The notes below the pieces were generated by a model that was not told the DNA's origin, did no database searches, and was given only the letters and a program-made list of their open reading frames with translations. The translations under genes and the position numbers were made by a program. A DNA stretch of 64,000 bases from Symmetrospora coprosmae (lineage: Eukaryota; Basidiomycota; Cystobasidiomycetes; Symmetrosporaceae): the NCBI GenBank assembly GCA_008802785.1, contig VUYT01000001.1, positions 1 to 64,000 on the forward strand. Reading direction: 5' to 3'. Shown one piece after another: positions 21,506 through 33,133 of this stretch (position 1 is the stretch's first letter; each line of letters starts with the position of its first letter).

Positions 21506-24500
21506 TCATCTAGGTGCTGAAGCTTGCGATGGCGGCCTGCCTCTGATCCGCTGGAGCATCTCGGTAATCTCCGGATCTACTTCCTGCACCGGGTCATCGT
21601 CCTCCAAGCGTGGTTGACCATCACTCTGCGTCCCGCCTGCCACGGCGACCGACAGCTTCTTCCTCGGCGCACCCTCCGTCTCCGCCTCGAGCGCTGCCCG
21701 CCATTTCTCCAGCTGCTCCACCTCGACATCGAGCGCCTTTGCGACGTTCGAGATGTACCCAAGGTCCGCAGCAAGCTGCTCCTGCCCGTGCTTCGTGAGC
21801 GACCGGATCGCAGGGACCGCCTTCTGCACCAGGTGCAGCAGGACCGAGCGCGTGAGGGAGGACAGCCACGTCGAAATGACAACTTCGGCCGGCAAGTCCT
21901 GCGCCTGCATCTGCGGACCTGCGTGCGCGTGTGCTGCTGCAGACGACGCCGGATGGTGCGAGAGCGAGTAGCTGTGGTGGTGGGACAGAGAAGGCGAGAC
22001 GCGCGGCGCGCCCGCAGGTGAGACGGCTGATGTCGAGCCACTTCCAGCCGGCAGAAACTCGTTGCCGCCGCTTCCACCCGCCAGGCTCATGCGTGGAGCA
22101 TGCCCGTGCTTGTTGACATGCGCAGGCGGTGCATGGCTGAGACCCGGGCTTGGGATGGGTGAAGCGACAATGCCTGCCGCTCCAGGCAGGAGAGGCACCT
22201 GTCCGTATTCCGTTCTGAGCATGCGTATCGTCTCCGCATCGAGGTCGGGTAGCGTCTCGAGGCTGAACCCGAGCGCATTATCGTCCGCGTACACCTCAAA
22301 CATCCCCGGAAGGTTGAACAGGCCCTCGCCGACTTTGGTAATGGTCTCGGACGGCGACAAGGAGAACGTCGGGATATGAAGGTCAAAGGCGCCTCGCGAG
22401 TCTTGCCGCACACCGGACGTTTGCGACCATGCCGCCAAGGTGGAGTACGAGTCGAGAAGCGCCCGGAGCGGCGCGATGGTCGTGTCGTGCAAGAAGAGCT
22501 GCGAGGCTCGCGTGAGATCCAGGCCGGCGGCCCGCGCATTGTGCAAGAGCGCCAGTGGTTGCAGCGTCGACAAGCCCGGATGCAGCACGCTGGCCGGCCC
22601 CGCGCGCTCCTGTACGCTCTCGAGGAGGCTGGTGAGGGCGGCCGAATTGAGCGTGGACTGCCACAGCAAGGCGAGGGCACCGCGCGGCACACCAGCCACG
22701 ACCTGGTTCAGCGGGTCGATACGGGCATCCCGCGTGACCAGTCTCACAACGTCCACCAGGCGACTGCAGATCTTTGCCTCGAGTCCTGCAATCTTACTGT
22801 AGATGGTCCTGCACGCCTCAAGCAGGCGGAGCGCCAGTTGGACAGTAGACCAATCGTCTGACGAGTATTCGATCGTCATGTCTGCATCGCTCGTATGAGC
22901 TTTCCTCCTGTTCCGCGTCCGAGTCTCCTTCGCGCGGAGCAGGGTATCGCGTTCCTTGAGGAGGAAGGTCCGGAAAGTGTCGTCCACGGCCTCCACGTAG
23001 CCACTGGCCCCATACCCGTGTGTGAGAGCCATGCATCGACCGAGGGCCTCTTCTGCAAGGACAAAGACAGCCGAAGTCTGATCCAGCAGGATCTTGGCGG
23101 CACCCTGTGCGCGACTCCGTGCAGTCCGCCCTTCATCATCCTCGTACTCCTCGTCAGCGACGTCCCTTCTGCCCATGCCATTGCTACCCGTGTGGACGCC
23201 GTTCGTCGTGCCCGATGTGAGCAGGAAGGCCATTGCATCCTGCCCTTGCGTGACCTTGCCCAGCTCGGCTTTGAGCAGGCGGGATTCGAGCTCCGAGTAT
23301 TCTGCTTGCCAATCGAGGAACGGCTCGAAGAGCGTCGTCTCCCACGCCCGCAATGGCTCTGCCGGGAAACCATCTGGGCCTGTGCTGCCTCTCCGCCCTT
23401 CCTCCGGAATGCCGGCGCTGACGGAAGGCCGGGACTGCCGGCGAGAGATGGACATGGACATTGCCTTGCTCTGTCTCCGCTGCTGCTGCTGCTGCACTCT
23501 CTTGAGCGCGCTTGCCTGCGGCGTCCCTGCGCCGGACCCTGCCGCCGGCCCGGGTGTCCCGCCAGGCGAGACGGCTGAGGCGGACACGGACCCCGGCGTG
23601 CCGGGCGAGGGGAGTCCAGCGATCTTGGCAGACACAGGCGGCGAAAGGGTCGCTTGCATTTGCGAAAAGCTCCGGTCCACCGTCATGGCAAAGTCCTCGG
23701 TTGCCTGATAGATGCGGATCAGTTCGAGGAGGAGGCGCGGGCCGTGCGCTGTCGACAGGTCCGAGATGCGCTGTGGGAAGGTAGGTTGCAGCGCATCGAG
23801 AGTCGTCTGCAGGAACATCGAGAGCGTGTCGAGCGGGTCGGGAAAGATCGATGGGATGTAGGAGCGCTCGTCCTTGATGAGCGTCGAGAGCGAACTATAG
23901 AAGGTGGGGATGTAGCTCGATAATGGCTGGAGTTGCTTCTTGTCGGAAGGCGTGAGAATGCTGCCGCTGCTGCCTTCTCTTGCGCCATCAGCACTACCCG
24001 CCGCCGCCTGGCAGTCAGCGAGACGGGCTTCTTGCCAGTCTTTGACGAGTCCTGCCCTTCTGCTTCCAAAGTAATAGTGCCTGAACTCTGTCTCGCGCTG
24101 TATCTGGCCAAAGATGGCGTAGTACGTCTTGCAGCTGTCCATGTCGCGCTTGTTGATTGCCGAGACGAGCGAGGCCGACAGCCCGGCCTCGAGGCCATTC
24201 TGCAGCGAGAGCATGAGGCTCCTCCTCTGCTCGTACTCTGGGCTATTCTGGAACACGACCATGCTCTTGTTGGCCTCTGCGAGCCTCTCTGCTGCCTTTG
24301 CGTACGAGTGTTCCTGCACGAGGGCGGTGACCTCGCTCTCGAGCGACGACCACGCCTCGGCTTCGCGCAAGACGTCGCGCGCCTCCTCCATGCGCGTCTT
24401 TATGGTGTCGAGGACTTTTAAGCGGCGCATGACGCTGGACGTCTCTGCGCTGCTCGAGGTTGCCTCCTGGCTCCGCTTGCGAATGGAGTCGAGGGTGAAG

Positions 24501-24955
24501 CGGAGGAGGATGACGTTCTCGCGCATGAGCTGGAGGTCGAAAGTGAGGCGCGGGACGGTGCGTGCGACCTCTTCAATGCTCCGTTCGACATTGGCAGCCG
24601 TGTCCTGGCAGGCGTGCTCGAGGACGCCCAGCAGACGGGCGAGCTTTACGTCGAGCTCGAGGAGCGAGAGCGGCGCGGATGGGTCGCGTGCTGATCCGCC
24701 GCCGCCGCCGCCGATGCCGAGTCCTGCATTTGCAGGATCTGGATCCTGTTCGGACGGAATGAGCTCGCTGCTGGCCAGCAGGTCATTGACGAGCGATGCC
24801 TCATCCTCGAAGTCTGCGAGGTTCCCGAGGTCGAGCGGGTCTGGGTCGTGCAGGCCCGCGGCGGTCGCGGTCGCGGTCACGGTGAAGGTGGACGAGTCTG
24901 CCTCTGGGACGCTGAAGGAGAGGTCGCCGTCGCCCAGACTGGCATCGTAGGCCAT
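21506..24955 (-). CDS. COG7: Conserved oligomeric Golgi complex subunit 7
   Basis: This is part of lobe B of the COG tether, which retrieves Golgi glycosylation enzymes. The protein has 1149 residues from the ATG at 24955. Family features lie at the N-terminus: a helical segment before and after VKLARLLGVLEHACQDT, PRLTFDLQLMRENVILLRF, then LKVLDTIKTRMEEARDVLREAE and an aromatic FRHYYF motif. The middle carries long basidiomycete-style insertions rich in glycine, serine, alanine and proline (about 23440-23650), with an ALKRVQQQQQRRQ stretch, and another near 22000-22110. These make it much longer than the roughly 770-residue animal protein. The frame is a single uninterrupted exon. A TAG acceptor-like site just upstream of the ATG suggests a 5' UTR intron. 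Confidence 0.85.
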   Translation of the reverse strand: MAYDASLGDGDLSFSVPEADSSTFTVTATATAAGLHDPDPLDLGNLADFEDEASLVNDLLASSELIPSEQDPDPANAGLGIGGGGGGSARDPSAPLSLLELDVKLARLLGVLEHACQDTAANVERSIEEVARTVPRLTFDLQLMRENVILLRFTLDSIRKRSQEATSSSAETSSVMRRLKVLDTIKTRMEEARDVLREAEAWSSLESEVTALVQEHSYAKAAERLAEANKSMVVFQNSPEYEQRRSLMLSLQNGLEAGLSASLVSAINKRDMDSCKTYYAIFGQIQRETEFRHYYFGSRRAGLVKDWQEARLADCQAAAGSADGAREGSSGSILTPSDKKQLQPLSSYIPTFYSSLSTLIKDERSYIPSIFPDPLDTLSMFLQTTLDALQPTFPQRISDLSTAHGPRLLLELIRIYQATEDFAMTVDRSFSQMQATLSPPVSAKIAGLPSPGTPGSVSASAVSPGGTPGPAAGSGAGTPQASALKRVQQQQQRRQSKAMSMSISRRQSRPSVSAGIPEEGRRGSTGPDGFPAEPLRAWETTLFEPFLDWQAEYSELESRLLKAELGKVTQGQDAMAFLLTSGTTNGVHTGSNGMGRRDVADEEYEDDEGRTARSRAQGAAKILLDQTSAVFVLAEEALGRCMALTHGYGASGYVEAVDDTFRTFLLKERDTLLRAKETRTRNRRKAHTSDADMTIEYSSDDWSTVQLALRLLEACRTIYSKIAGLEAKICSRLVDVVRLVTRDARIDPLNQVVAGVPRGALALLWQSTLNSAALTSLLESVQERAGPASVLHPGLSTLQPLALLHNARAAGLDLTRASQLFLHDTTIAPLRALLDSYSTLAAWSQTSGVRQDSRGAFDLHIPTFSLSPSETITKVGEGLFNLPGMFEVYADDNALGFSLETLPDLDAETIRMLRTEYGQVPLLPGAAGIVASPIPSPGLSHAPPAHVNKHGHAPRMSLAGGSGGNEFLPAGSGSTSAVSPAGAPRVSPSLSHHHSYSLSHHPASSAAAHAHAGPQMQAQDLPAEVVISTWLSSLTRSVLLHLVQKAVPAIRSLTKHGQEQLAADLGYISNVAKALDVEVEQLEKWRAALEAETEGAPRKKLSVAVAGGTQSDGQPRLEDDDPVQEVDPEITEMLQRIRGRPPSQASAPR

Positions 24956-25312
24956 CCCAGGCTGCCCTATTGAGTGATGAGAATCAGGATTGACTGTCGG
25001 GATCGTCACAGGCTCTTGCGGGTGGTGATACTCACTCAGGCGTCTCCAGGCAGGTGTGGGGAGCCCGGCCGGCCGTCTATCTAGGTCCGTCCAGCTTCCA
25101 CTGCAAGTATTGCGCGCTCTTCCCTCACTCTCCGTGTGCGATCTGCCACGAATGCACACGCTTCTGCCCTTATCTGAGGTGTGTTTGGCTGACTGAGGCC
25201 GCTTTGGTGGGACGGGACGGGAGAAGCACAGCTGGCTGCCAGGCACACACAGCCAGCAGGGCGCCTCTCTCCCCTTCTTCACGGCAACCATCTCACCACA
25301 TCCAGCTGCATA
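24956..25312. promoter_or_regulatory. Bidirectional promoter, COG7 and LIM protein
   Basis: These 357 bases lie between two divergent starts. On the minus strand a probable 5' UTR intron end (CTCAATAG) sits 13 bases upstream of the COG7 ATG. No TATA box is evident. Confidence 0.35.
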
Positions 25313-27173
25313 ATGACCAGCTACAATGATGCAGCATCCATGTCCGCATCCGCATCAACGTCCACCCTCCCTCCCGCGAGACCGCCAAAGCGGCTGTCGG
25401 CCTACAAGGCGGCCCCACGCCAGTTCGGCTCGGCGGCACCCAGCTGCGCCCGGTGCGACAAGGTGGGAGCGGGCGCAATGTCCCTTTGCAATGGAAACCA
25501 CGCGCGACTGACGTCCATCCCCCTTCTCGCACCAGTCCGTCTATGCTGCTGAGCAGGTCCTGGGACCCGGAGGCCGGGTGAGTTCGGCTGTGCTATTGAC
25601 CGCGCGTCACACCCAATACACTCCTCAGGGCGTGGCCGCTGCGGATGCCCTCGCCGCCGAGCGCTCTCAACTCAACCGAGACTGAGATCCGAGCTCGTCC
25701 CTACAGGAATACCACAAGCGCTGCCTGACCTGCATCTCATGCAAGAAGGCCGTCGCGCCAGGGACATTCGAGGAGCACGAGGCAGATGTGCGTCATAGCC
25801 ATTGCGTTCGGAGAACCACCAGGCTTTGGCTCTCCGTTGTTGGTGGAGGATGCAGCTAATGCATATAGCCAACGCGCATGCTCGCAGCCCTACTGCAAGC
25901 ACTGCTACAACAAGAACTTTGGCCCAAAGGGATACGGGCACGGCGGGGCAATGACGGGGGAGTATCGCGACCCCATCCTCGACCGCGACCGCACCCACTC
26001 GCCTTTCTCCAGCCCGGCACGCGCCAATTCGCGTGCGAGCTTCTCGAGGGAGCGTGAGAGGGACAGCATGCCGGACTCGCCTAGTCGCGCGAGTAGTGCT
26101 GCTCATGGCACGCTCGGTGGCGGAGGCCTCGGCAGCCCGGGACCCGCGCTGAATGGCGGTGGGAGAAGCAGCATCGAAAGCCCAATGAGCAAGTATCGTA
26201 CCTCGAGATTGCAGGACATGGAGGACGACGCTCAACAGACCCGGGACGGCCTGCTACAAGAGCAGGAAACCCGAGCCAGGCAGGCGGTCCCGGAAGAGTT
26301 GCGGCCAGCCAGGACTGCTGGCCCCCTGCCGAGTCGGGCGACCAAGCCGAGCACCAGCGGCGCAGCTGCAGGAGAGACAGAGCTACAGCGCATGGTCAAT
26401 CGGATCAATAACGTGCAGCTCTCCGAGGCGCCAGACTTTGATGACACCGAGGATCACCACGCTGAGATCACCGGAGGTACCTTGCGGGGATACATTGCAC
26501 CCGGCTTGCCGACGCGGCAGCCGCATGCCGATGCCGAGCACGCCTCGCAGCGCCTCTCGTCCTCGCCTACGAAAGCGCCGTTCCCCTCGTACTCCTCGTC
26601 GCCCACCGCGTCCTCGCCCGCCTCCTCGCGCCCAGCCTCGCCGACAAAGCCGACGGCCTCGTCTCACCCTTCGTCTTTAGCTAGGCCCGACAGCCCTGCC
26701 TCGAGCATAGGGACGTCCGTCTCCGCCGGTGCACCCACGCCAGCCGTGGGCGCAGGCTACCGCTCGAACCTGGGCATCCTCGGCACAGCAGGGCCAGATC
26801 AGTGCAGGCGGTGCGGGACGACCGTCTACTTTGCGGAAAAGGTCGTGGCGAGCGGGCATAAGTGGGTCACTTTATTCCTTGCGCGGGGGAAGGACCTGGG
26901 ATCTAGCTGATGGGCTGTCCTGTCGCGCAGATGGCACAAGCGATGCCTGCGCTGCGCGCACTGCTCGAAAGCGCTCGACTCGCACCTCGTCGAAAAGGAC
27001 AACCTGCCCTACTGCAAGAAGTGCTACGACGAGCAGTGGGGCGTGCGCAGTCAGGGTTTTGTCCTGGTGAGTGTTGGCGTTGGGCAGACTGCTTGGCAGG
27101 CATGCGGCTGGCTGGCCCAAGCTGACGCAGTGCGTTCGTTCTTGATTGCGTCCAGCGGCCTGGCCTGCACTGA
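25313..27173 (+). CDS. Two-LIM-domain protein with a long disordered linker
   Basis: This is a probable zinc-finger scaffold for the cytoskeleton or signalling. The first LIM domain begins CARCDK, continues over an intron into SVYAAEQVLGPGG, and then YHKRCLTCISCKKAV and PYCKHCYNKNFGPKGYG, giving the Cys/His zinc pattern. The linker of about 260 residues is rich in serine, proline and arginine and includes a charged RERERD stretch. The second LIM domain reads CRRCGTTVYFAEKVV, then after an intron WHKRCLRCAHCSKAL and PYCKKCYDEQWGVR. A last intron (27067-27155) joins SQGFVL to RPGLH with the TGA at 27171-27173, as in other fungal LIM proteins of this length. Without that splice the frame would continue into a tail of no LIM character. 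Confidence 0.85.
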
Positions 27174-27319
27174 TGTGAAGCTTGGGCTTTCCGCTCGATT
27201 TTCTGCAAGTGCGAGCTGTGCGACGGGGTCTCCGCCTAGTGTTGCCCTGCCTCGCACGGATCTGCCCCCGCATGCTGCCGGACACATCAAGAGTGCGTCT
27301 GCGTACGGCTGCTTGGCAG

Positions 27320-27326
27320 TATATAG
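27320..27326 (+). promoter_or_regulatory. TATA-box-like site
   Basis: The sequence TATATAG lies 129 bases upstream of the ATG at 27455. It is one of the few TATA-like elements found upstream of a gene in this window and supports the choice of 27455 as the start of the following gene. Confidence 0.4.
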
Positions 27327-27454
27327 CCCTTTCTTCACGCAGTAGCCTTTGTTGTTGTTCTGCTTGCCATCGGTGTTGCTCGAGTGTCGGCGGCCTTGGG
27401 CTTGCCCGCCCAAACACGTGACAGCTCTCGCCACCAGGGACCGTATGTAGCATC

Positions 27455-29785
27455 ATGAAGAGCCGTTGGCTGCTTTCGCTCTTGCTTCTTGCCCGCATAC
27501 AGCATTCTGCACAACTAGCACGCCGAAAGGACGCTGGTAGGTGTCCAGGATGCGTCGCTCCGCCGCCTGAGAGTCATCATCAGTCCAGCTCGCACAGCTC
27601 AGATGGGCCGCCCGGTCGGTGAGTCCACCGCCCTTTCATGGACGCAGAGAGGGCACACACATCGAAGTGCGCGACGCAATGCTGAAGGTATCTGCTGTTC
27701 TCCGTACGCGTGTCAGCTTCCGCTCAGCGCCTTCCCTCTGCAGGACCGTCAGCGCTGGCACCTGTCGGAGCATCCGTGGCAGTGGCTACACACGTCATTT
27801 CAGCATCGGATGAGCTTCGCACGGGACAGGCAGCCAGGTTTCTACGCAGCTCGGTCCTGCCTGATCCCTCCACAAACGAGAATGCCCAAGCGGGACGAGC
27901 GGGGGCACTCGCAGATACCGTGACGGCTCCGCACATCGCGCCTGGCACCGTTACCGGCTACCGCCCATTGCCCATGATGCCCGCATCGAGCGAGCGCCGC
28001 AACCTACCAGCGTCGTATGCAGCACGTCCCAGGCTGGCACGCTGGCTGTCCCTGGACGCCGAAGTCACTCTGACAAACATCAACAGCCGTTCGTCGCCAC
28101 CGGGTCCGGGATCGACGTCACCGCATGACAGCGACGAAGGCGGTCCCGGAGACGCTGTCAGGACCTGGCTTGGGAGCCGCACTGCTGCCACTCGACCTGC
28201 CGCTGTTGTAGCTGCACAGCCCATGACAAACATGCTCCCCCCTCGGCTGGCGACACCCGCACCAGGGCCGGATGGCAATGCCCCTGCGGGGGCAGTAACT
28301 ACCAGTGGACACGATACCAGTACGGCCTTCGTGAATCTCGCAGCTGTCGCTGGCACAGGTTCTAGCGCAAATTCCGCCCTGACCAGTCTTGGCCGACGAA
28401 CACAAGCAAGAGAGGCCCGCGGCAGGTCCAGCGCGCGCGATGACCGAGCAGCGATACCGAACGCACGCGGAGTAATTTCCACCAGCGTGTCAGAGAGGCT
28501 GCAAAATCTGGACGACATCATCGCGCAGACCTGGACAACACATGCGTCCACTGACGACGGCCTCGCTCGCGCACAGGCGGCGATAGAGGGGTCCCGCACC
28601 GCTCTATCGCAGGCCAGAGATGCCATCCGCAATGCTCTCGTCCATTCTGAGCGGTGAGTCGAGATCTACTTAACAGAGTGACGCCCGAGCTGACGCACGG
28701 CTAGCGCTTCCAGTCTCGAGCGAATCGCAGGCGTACTGCGCCGGAACGTCGACTCCGCTGCCTCCCCGGCCGCCATCAGCAATACCATGCGCGAGCTACA
28801 GGATCTGCGATCCTCGTATGATCTCGAGCGTTCATTAGCCGAGCTCCGGTCGGCCGGCGCTGGCATCGACCGCATGCTCCAGGTAGCCATCGACAACATC
28901 CGGACCGACACGGCATCGCTCTTCAGTCCCGCCAACACTCGTTCGAACACACAGTACAACCCGCCTGTGGTCGTTGGAAGCAGCGACCGTCAGGCTACCG
29001 CGTTGGTAGATGCCCAGCCTCTGCAGACGGTGCGCGACATTTTCCGGACCGTTGAGAGGCCGAGGGACGGCATCGACGAGGGCTTGCTGAGGGACAGCAG
29101 GAGCACTGCCGTCAGCGATAGGTTACTGAGCCTGCCGTCGGCGTCTCTCGACCCCTGGGCTGCTCGCGCGTTGCGGCAGCCGATCCCGCACAGAGCAGTA
29201 GAAGCGGGAGCAGGAGCCGACTCTGTCAGACGGCCGCCACCTGCTCGCGAGGTGGTGCGGAGCTTCGCGCCTTCCGAGGCTGTAGCGCGGGACGCTGGAG
29301 AGCGCAACACCTCAAGGGCGATTCTGCATGGCAGCGATAATCTCGCACGCCAGAGATCCGCGGACAGAGCGCAGTCCAGCCGATCCACAGGCAACCCGGC
29401 CGTGCAGTACGACGATCCCAGTCCTATACTCTGGCATCAGGGACTACAAGCGCACACGCCGCCTCGGAACAGGACGAGAGGTGGCTGGCGGCGTCTCGAT
29501 GAGAATGGCGACGAGCTCGAATGCGAGAGAGAAGGAATGCTTATCGAGCCGCGGCTGGAGCAGCATAGCCAGTCGAGCCCACCTCGCGCAGGACTCGGCT
29601 GGGTATGGAGGCCTGCATCATCAGTCTCGACAGCGTTCGACCAGTCTGACGAGAGCACAGTATGGTTTTCGTTTGACAGAGATGGGTCCCGCTCGGGCCC
29701 CACAGATATGACGAGAAATCCAAGTCGCAGCGTTCCTGCGGGAGCATCTCGTTTCAGAGCGGACAGGGAGATGGTCGGTCGGTAG
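27455..29785 (+). CDS. Large disordered protein with a probable signal peptide
   Basis: I do not recognise a family. The ATG at 27455 opens MKSRWLLSLLLLARIQHSAQ, a plausible secretion signal with a basic N-region, a short leucine core and a following RR pair that could be a Kex2 site. A chain of small exons can then be joined in phase: a donor at 27615 (CGGTCG/GTGAGT), a short exon at about 27651-27689, then the acceptor at about 27743, leading into the long frame that starts GPSALAPVGASVAVATHV. One more intron (28656 to about 28704) joins SER to ASSLERI. The rest is rich in Ser, Ala, Arg and Pro with two helical stretches near 28780-28930, and ends at 29785. A shorter model without signal peptide could start at 27603. 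Confidence 0.55.
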
Positions 29786-29945
29786 GACAGCTCATGCTCC
29801 ACAGACTGCGCGTATCGCATTTGATTGGCCTACAAAGATTTATGCTCCTCGTGTTGTTGTCCGAGTCCCAACTGCAAAGCCTTTCGCCGCGCATATATCC
29901 CGTCGGCCTGGCTGTCTACAATTACACATCGCTGCGCTGCCGGTT

Positions 29946-31376
29946 TCAGTCCAGATGAACGCCCATGGCACCGCGTCGCAGCCTGACATACTGAACATTG
30001 ACAAGGACGCTCCTCCCCGAGTCGTAGCAGAAAAGTACCTCCTGCAGCTCTGGGCAGTGATCGGCTAGAAGCTTGGCGAACGCATTCCTGCGATTTTCCG
30101 ACTCTTTACCGTCCTCCGAAACCAAAAGCTCAGAGACAGACAGCCTGTCGAACGCGTTCGCCGCATCGGGTGCGATGTCCGGGGCCGTGAGGATGTCGCT
30201 GCCGACGCGAACGGACCGCAGATGACGGAGATGACCGTAAGCTGCGATCCAATGCTGCAGCGATGGCCCTCGGCTGTTGTCGAGGCAACCTTTCGCGACG
30301 CTTATCGAAAGCTCCTGAAGCTGCGGCAGAGCTTTGGCCACCATCTGGACGTCTGCGGGACGAGGTCCACCGTTTCTAGACCATGCGAGGCGTCGCAAAT
30401 TAGGTGCAGCGCGGCTCAGGAGCTCAACCACTTTGGCAAACTCCTCCGCCTCGAAGGTCCATAAGATGCCTATGTCCTCGAGCGCAACTATCGGCGCAGC
30501 CTGGAGTATCGTGGGTCAGGCATCGCTTGAAGGTAGCAGGTGCATGAGATTCCCACAACTCACGGATAGACTCGCTGAGAGAACGCCTAGCACTTCGCCG
30601 CTCCTAAAGGATGTACCCGAGAGTTCAAACGTGCGTAGGGTCTTCCAGAGAGTAACGGGCATGGCCGGCATTCTTGATGGATGCCAGACGAAAGCCTGGC
30701 CGTCGCGTCGCATGCTGAGCTCCAAGTGCGTCAGATTTGGGAAGAGGGACAGATCGAGGTCGAAGCAGTCTCCCAGATCGAGGTCGAGCGACCGGAGGTG
30801 GACCAAAGGCTGGACAGCAGGGAAAGCCGGAATCCACAGCCCAGAGATGGACAGGCTCTCCAGGTACCGAAAGGCGACCGGCTGGCCAGTAACCTCCTCC
30901 CTTTCGCCGTAATCTCTCTTGCCGCCTCCCAGAAGGCGTTGTAAGAGACTCATCGGCACATCGTGCTCGTTCCCGAAATCTGCTGTGATTTCAGCAACGA
31001 GAGGCAGATTATCCAGCCATGCGATGAGACGATCTTCCATCCAGCGCTTGATGTCGTCGGACTTGCTTTGATACTCTCTGGATATCTTGCGATCGATGAT
31101 CAACTTCTTTGCGAGCCTGGCAGGATGGCTCCGAGAAGCACCGATCCTTGTGGCTGCAGCCAAAAGGCTCTGCAAGGACCCCTCCTTGAAAACCATATGG
31201 TGAGACCGTAGGCGGAGCGTACGCCAGACGATAGGGGCCGCTATCGTGTTTACTTCCCAGCAAGTCTCGGTCAGCGCCAGCGAGCCTCGCTGGGGTCTAC
31301 CGGGCTCGACGGGAAGACAAGCATGGGCACAAACCGCTTCAAGGTCATGGACAGGGAGGTCAAGGATGCGGGTCAT
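29946..31376 (-). CDS. F-box-like/LRR-like protein 1
   Basis: This is a probable substrate adaptor with a degenerate F-box at the start (ILDLPVHDLEAVCAHACL, then a segment ending APIVWRTLRLR). The remainder has the leucine spacing of irregular repeats (YLESLSISGLW, LRSLDLDLGD, FPNLTHLEL, LRRLAWSRNG, LPQLQELSISV). One intron, near 30490-30590, joins ASLS to AAPIVALEDIG. The stop is at 29946-29948. The start at 31376 is chosen by comparison with the next gene, which begins with the same M-T-x-I/L-x-x-L-P-V pattern. A further in-frame ATG lies at 31451. Basidiomycete genomes carry many such proteins; most have no assigned partner. Confidence 0.68.
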
Positions 31377-31692
31377 GATGGTGACACGACAGAGTTGAGA
31401 AACGAACGACAGTGCTGTATCGAAAGGAGAGCAGGAGAATGCGCAGGTCATGAGGCAGTTTTATAGCGCGTCGCAATCAAGCGCGGATAGGCCAGTCAGT
31501 CCGGTACAGGGAGTCAATTGCCTAGTCTTGGCCCCGGCCTTGACTCGTATGTCTGTAGGATGTCCGGTGAGTCAGTCTATAAGTGCAGTCCTGGAAGTCA
31601 CGGAAGGCATCGCTCCCTCCGCCCGCTACACGTACGACAGGACTGACATGCAACACGAAGAGGCGCAAGGCGTGTCATCCGTGAAAAGCGGT
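31377..31692. promoter_or_regulatory. Promoter region of F-box-like gene 1
   Basis: These 316 bases lie between two same-strand paralogs. On the minus strand a TATAAA lies at 31460-31465, 84 bases upstream of the ATG at 31376. This is a plausible TATA box. Confidence 0.45.
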
Positions 31693-33133
31693 CTACAGCC
31701 CCTCCCAGAACAAAGCCACATCTTGTTGGACAGTATGACTGCCCACGGTGATAATGCTGTGCTCCTGCTCGACAGGGCAGAACGTGACGCCTCGCAGTCT
31801 TGGACAGGCCTTTGTCACCGCGTCTGCAAAGCTGAACCTATCCTGCCACGCCGCGTCGGAGCATTCGAGGGTGAACTTGCCGGGAAAGTACGCGTCTGCG
31901 CTCGTATCCGATTCTGATGCGGGGTCCGACAGAATCCCATACGTCTCAGGCTCGACTTGATAGTGGTTGACCGCCAGTACCCGAAGCTCCGGCAGGAGTG
32001 AAAGTGCAGCAGCGTACTTGGCGGCCGGTTCGGTCCATCTCCACGCTCCTAGATGCATGTATGCACACAGCGTCAACTCCTGCAGGCGCGGCATAAACCG
32101 AGACAGGAGCTCGATGTCGGTAGGTACCGGCACGGCGGGGAAAATCCATGCTAGGCGCATCACACCTGGCGCGAAGCGCTGCAGGAGTCGGAGGAGGCGA
32201 GAGCACTCGCTTGCATCAAGGGCCCAAAAGACGGCGATAGCGTCCAGTGAAACGGATGAGGCGGCCTAATAGCGGGCGTGCGACAAGCGTCTTGGTCAGC
32301 AGTGGGAAAGCCATAGTATCTGACTGATGACCTACCGAAAGACTCGTCTCTAGCATACCTAGGACATCGTTCGTGTCTAGGTCACCTGCCGGACACTCCA
32401 GAACGAGTGCTTGTAGGCTCGACCACAGCACAGACGGTATTGGTGTGATATGAAAGTCATGCGCGTTGCTGTCCCTGCAGTCCATCTCGAGATGCAGGTG
32501 CTCCAGATTGGGGAACAGCGCGAGGTTTATGGGCGTGTGGCAGCATGTGAGGCCGAGCTTGAGTCGGCGGACGTGAGGCTGAGGGCATGTGATAGGCAGT
32601 GTCGTCTGGTACAGGCCAACGAGCGATATGACTTGCAGGTTTGCTGCCGGCGAGGAGCCGATTGTGCTGGCCGGGATTCTGCTCGCAGAGAATATCTGCT
32701 GCAGAAGCTCCCGAGGCTCGCAGACAGCCATGCACAGGTCGAGCTCTAGATGAGCCAGCTTAGGTAAGCAGGCCAGGAACTGGGACAGCAGGGAGCTGGC
32801 CAGAGGTATGCATTGCTCGGACAGCGAGTCCCGAGCTGCAAAGGCCGGGCAGTCGACTGTGAGCTTCTTCGTATGCCTGCTTGGGTGAAATTGCGGCCCT
32901 TTGATGGTCCGGCTGAGGAGCATCTCCGATAGGATCGACATGTAGGCGGTGGTTGAGCGGCTGTCCGTACAGATGAAGGCGAGCTCGCTCCAGAGTATGG
33001 GTGCCGCACACGCGTACATGTAGCTGCAAGTCTCTACGACGGGTGCGAGATGATGACGCTCCTTTGTGCCGGTCCGCAGGTAGCCGCAGATGGCCTGTAT
33101 CGTCTCGACGGGGAGCTCTTGTATGCAGGTCAT
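31693..33133 (-). CDS. F-box-like/LRR-like protein 2
   Basis: This is a divergent paralog of the downstream gene, with the same plan. The start at 33133 reads MTCIQELPVETIQAICGYL, a degenerate F-box, followed by APILWSELAFI. Leucine-rich segments then occur (LPKLAHLELDL, FPNLEHLHLEMD, MPRLQELTL, LPELRVLAV). One intron, at about 32270-32335, sits where the intron of gene 1 sits: the exon before it ends near LETSLSV and the exon after begins AASSVSLDAIAVFWALD, comparable with AAPIVALEDIGILWTF in gene 1. A further in-frame ATG lies upstream at 33397 but adds a proline-rich segment not found in the paralog. Confidence 0.68.
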
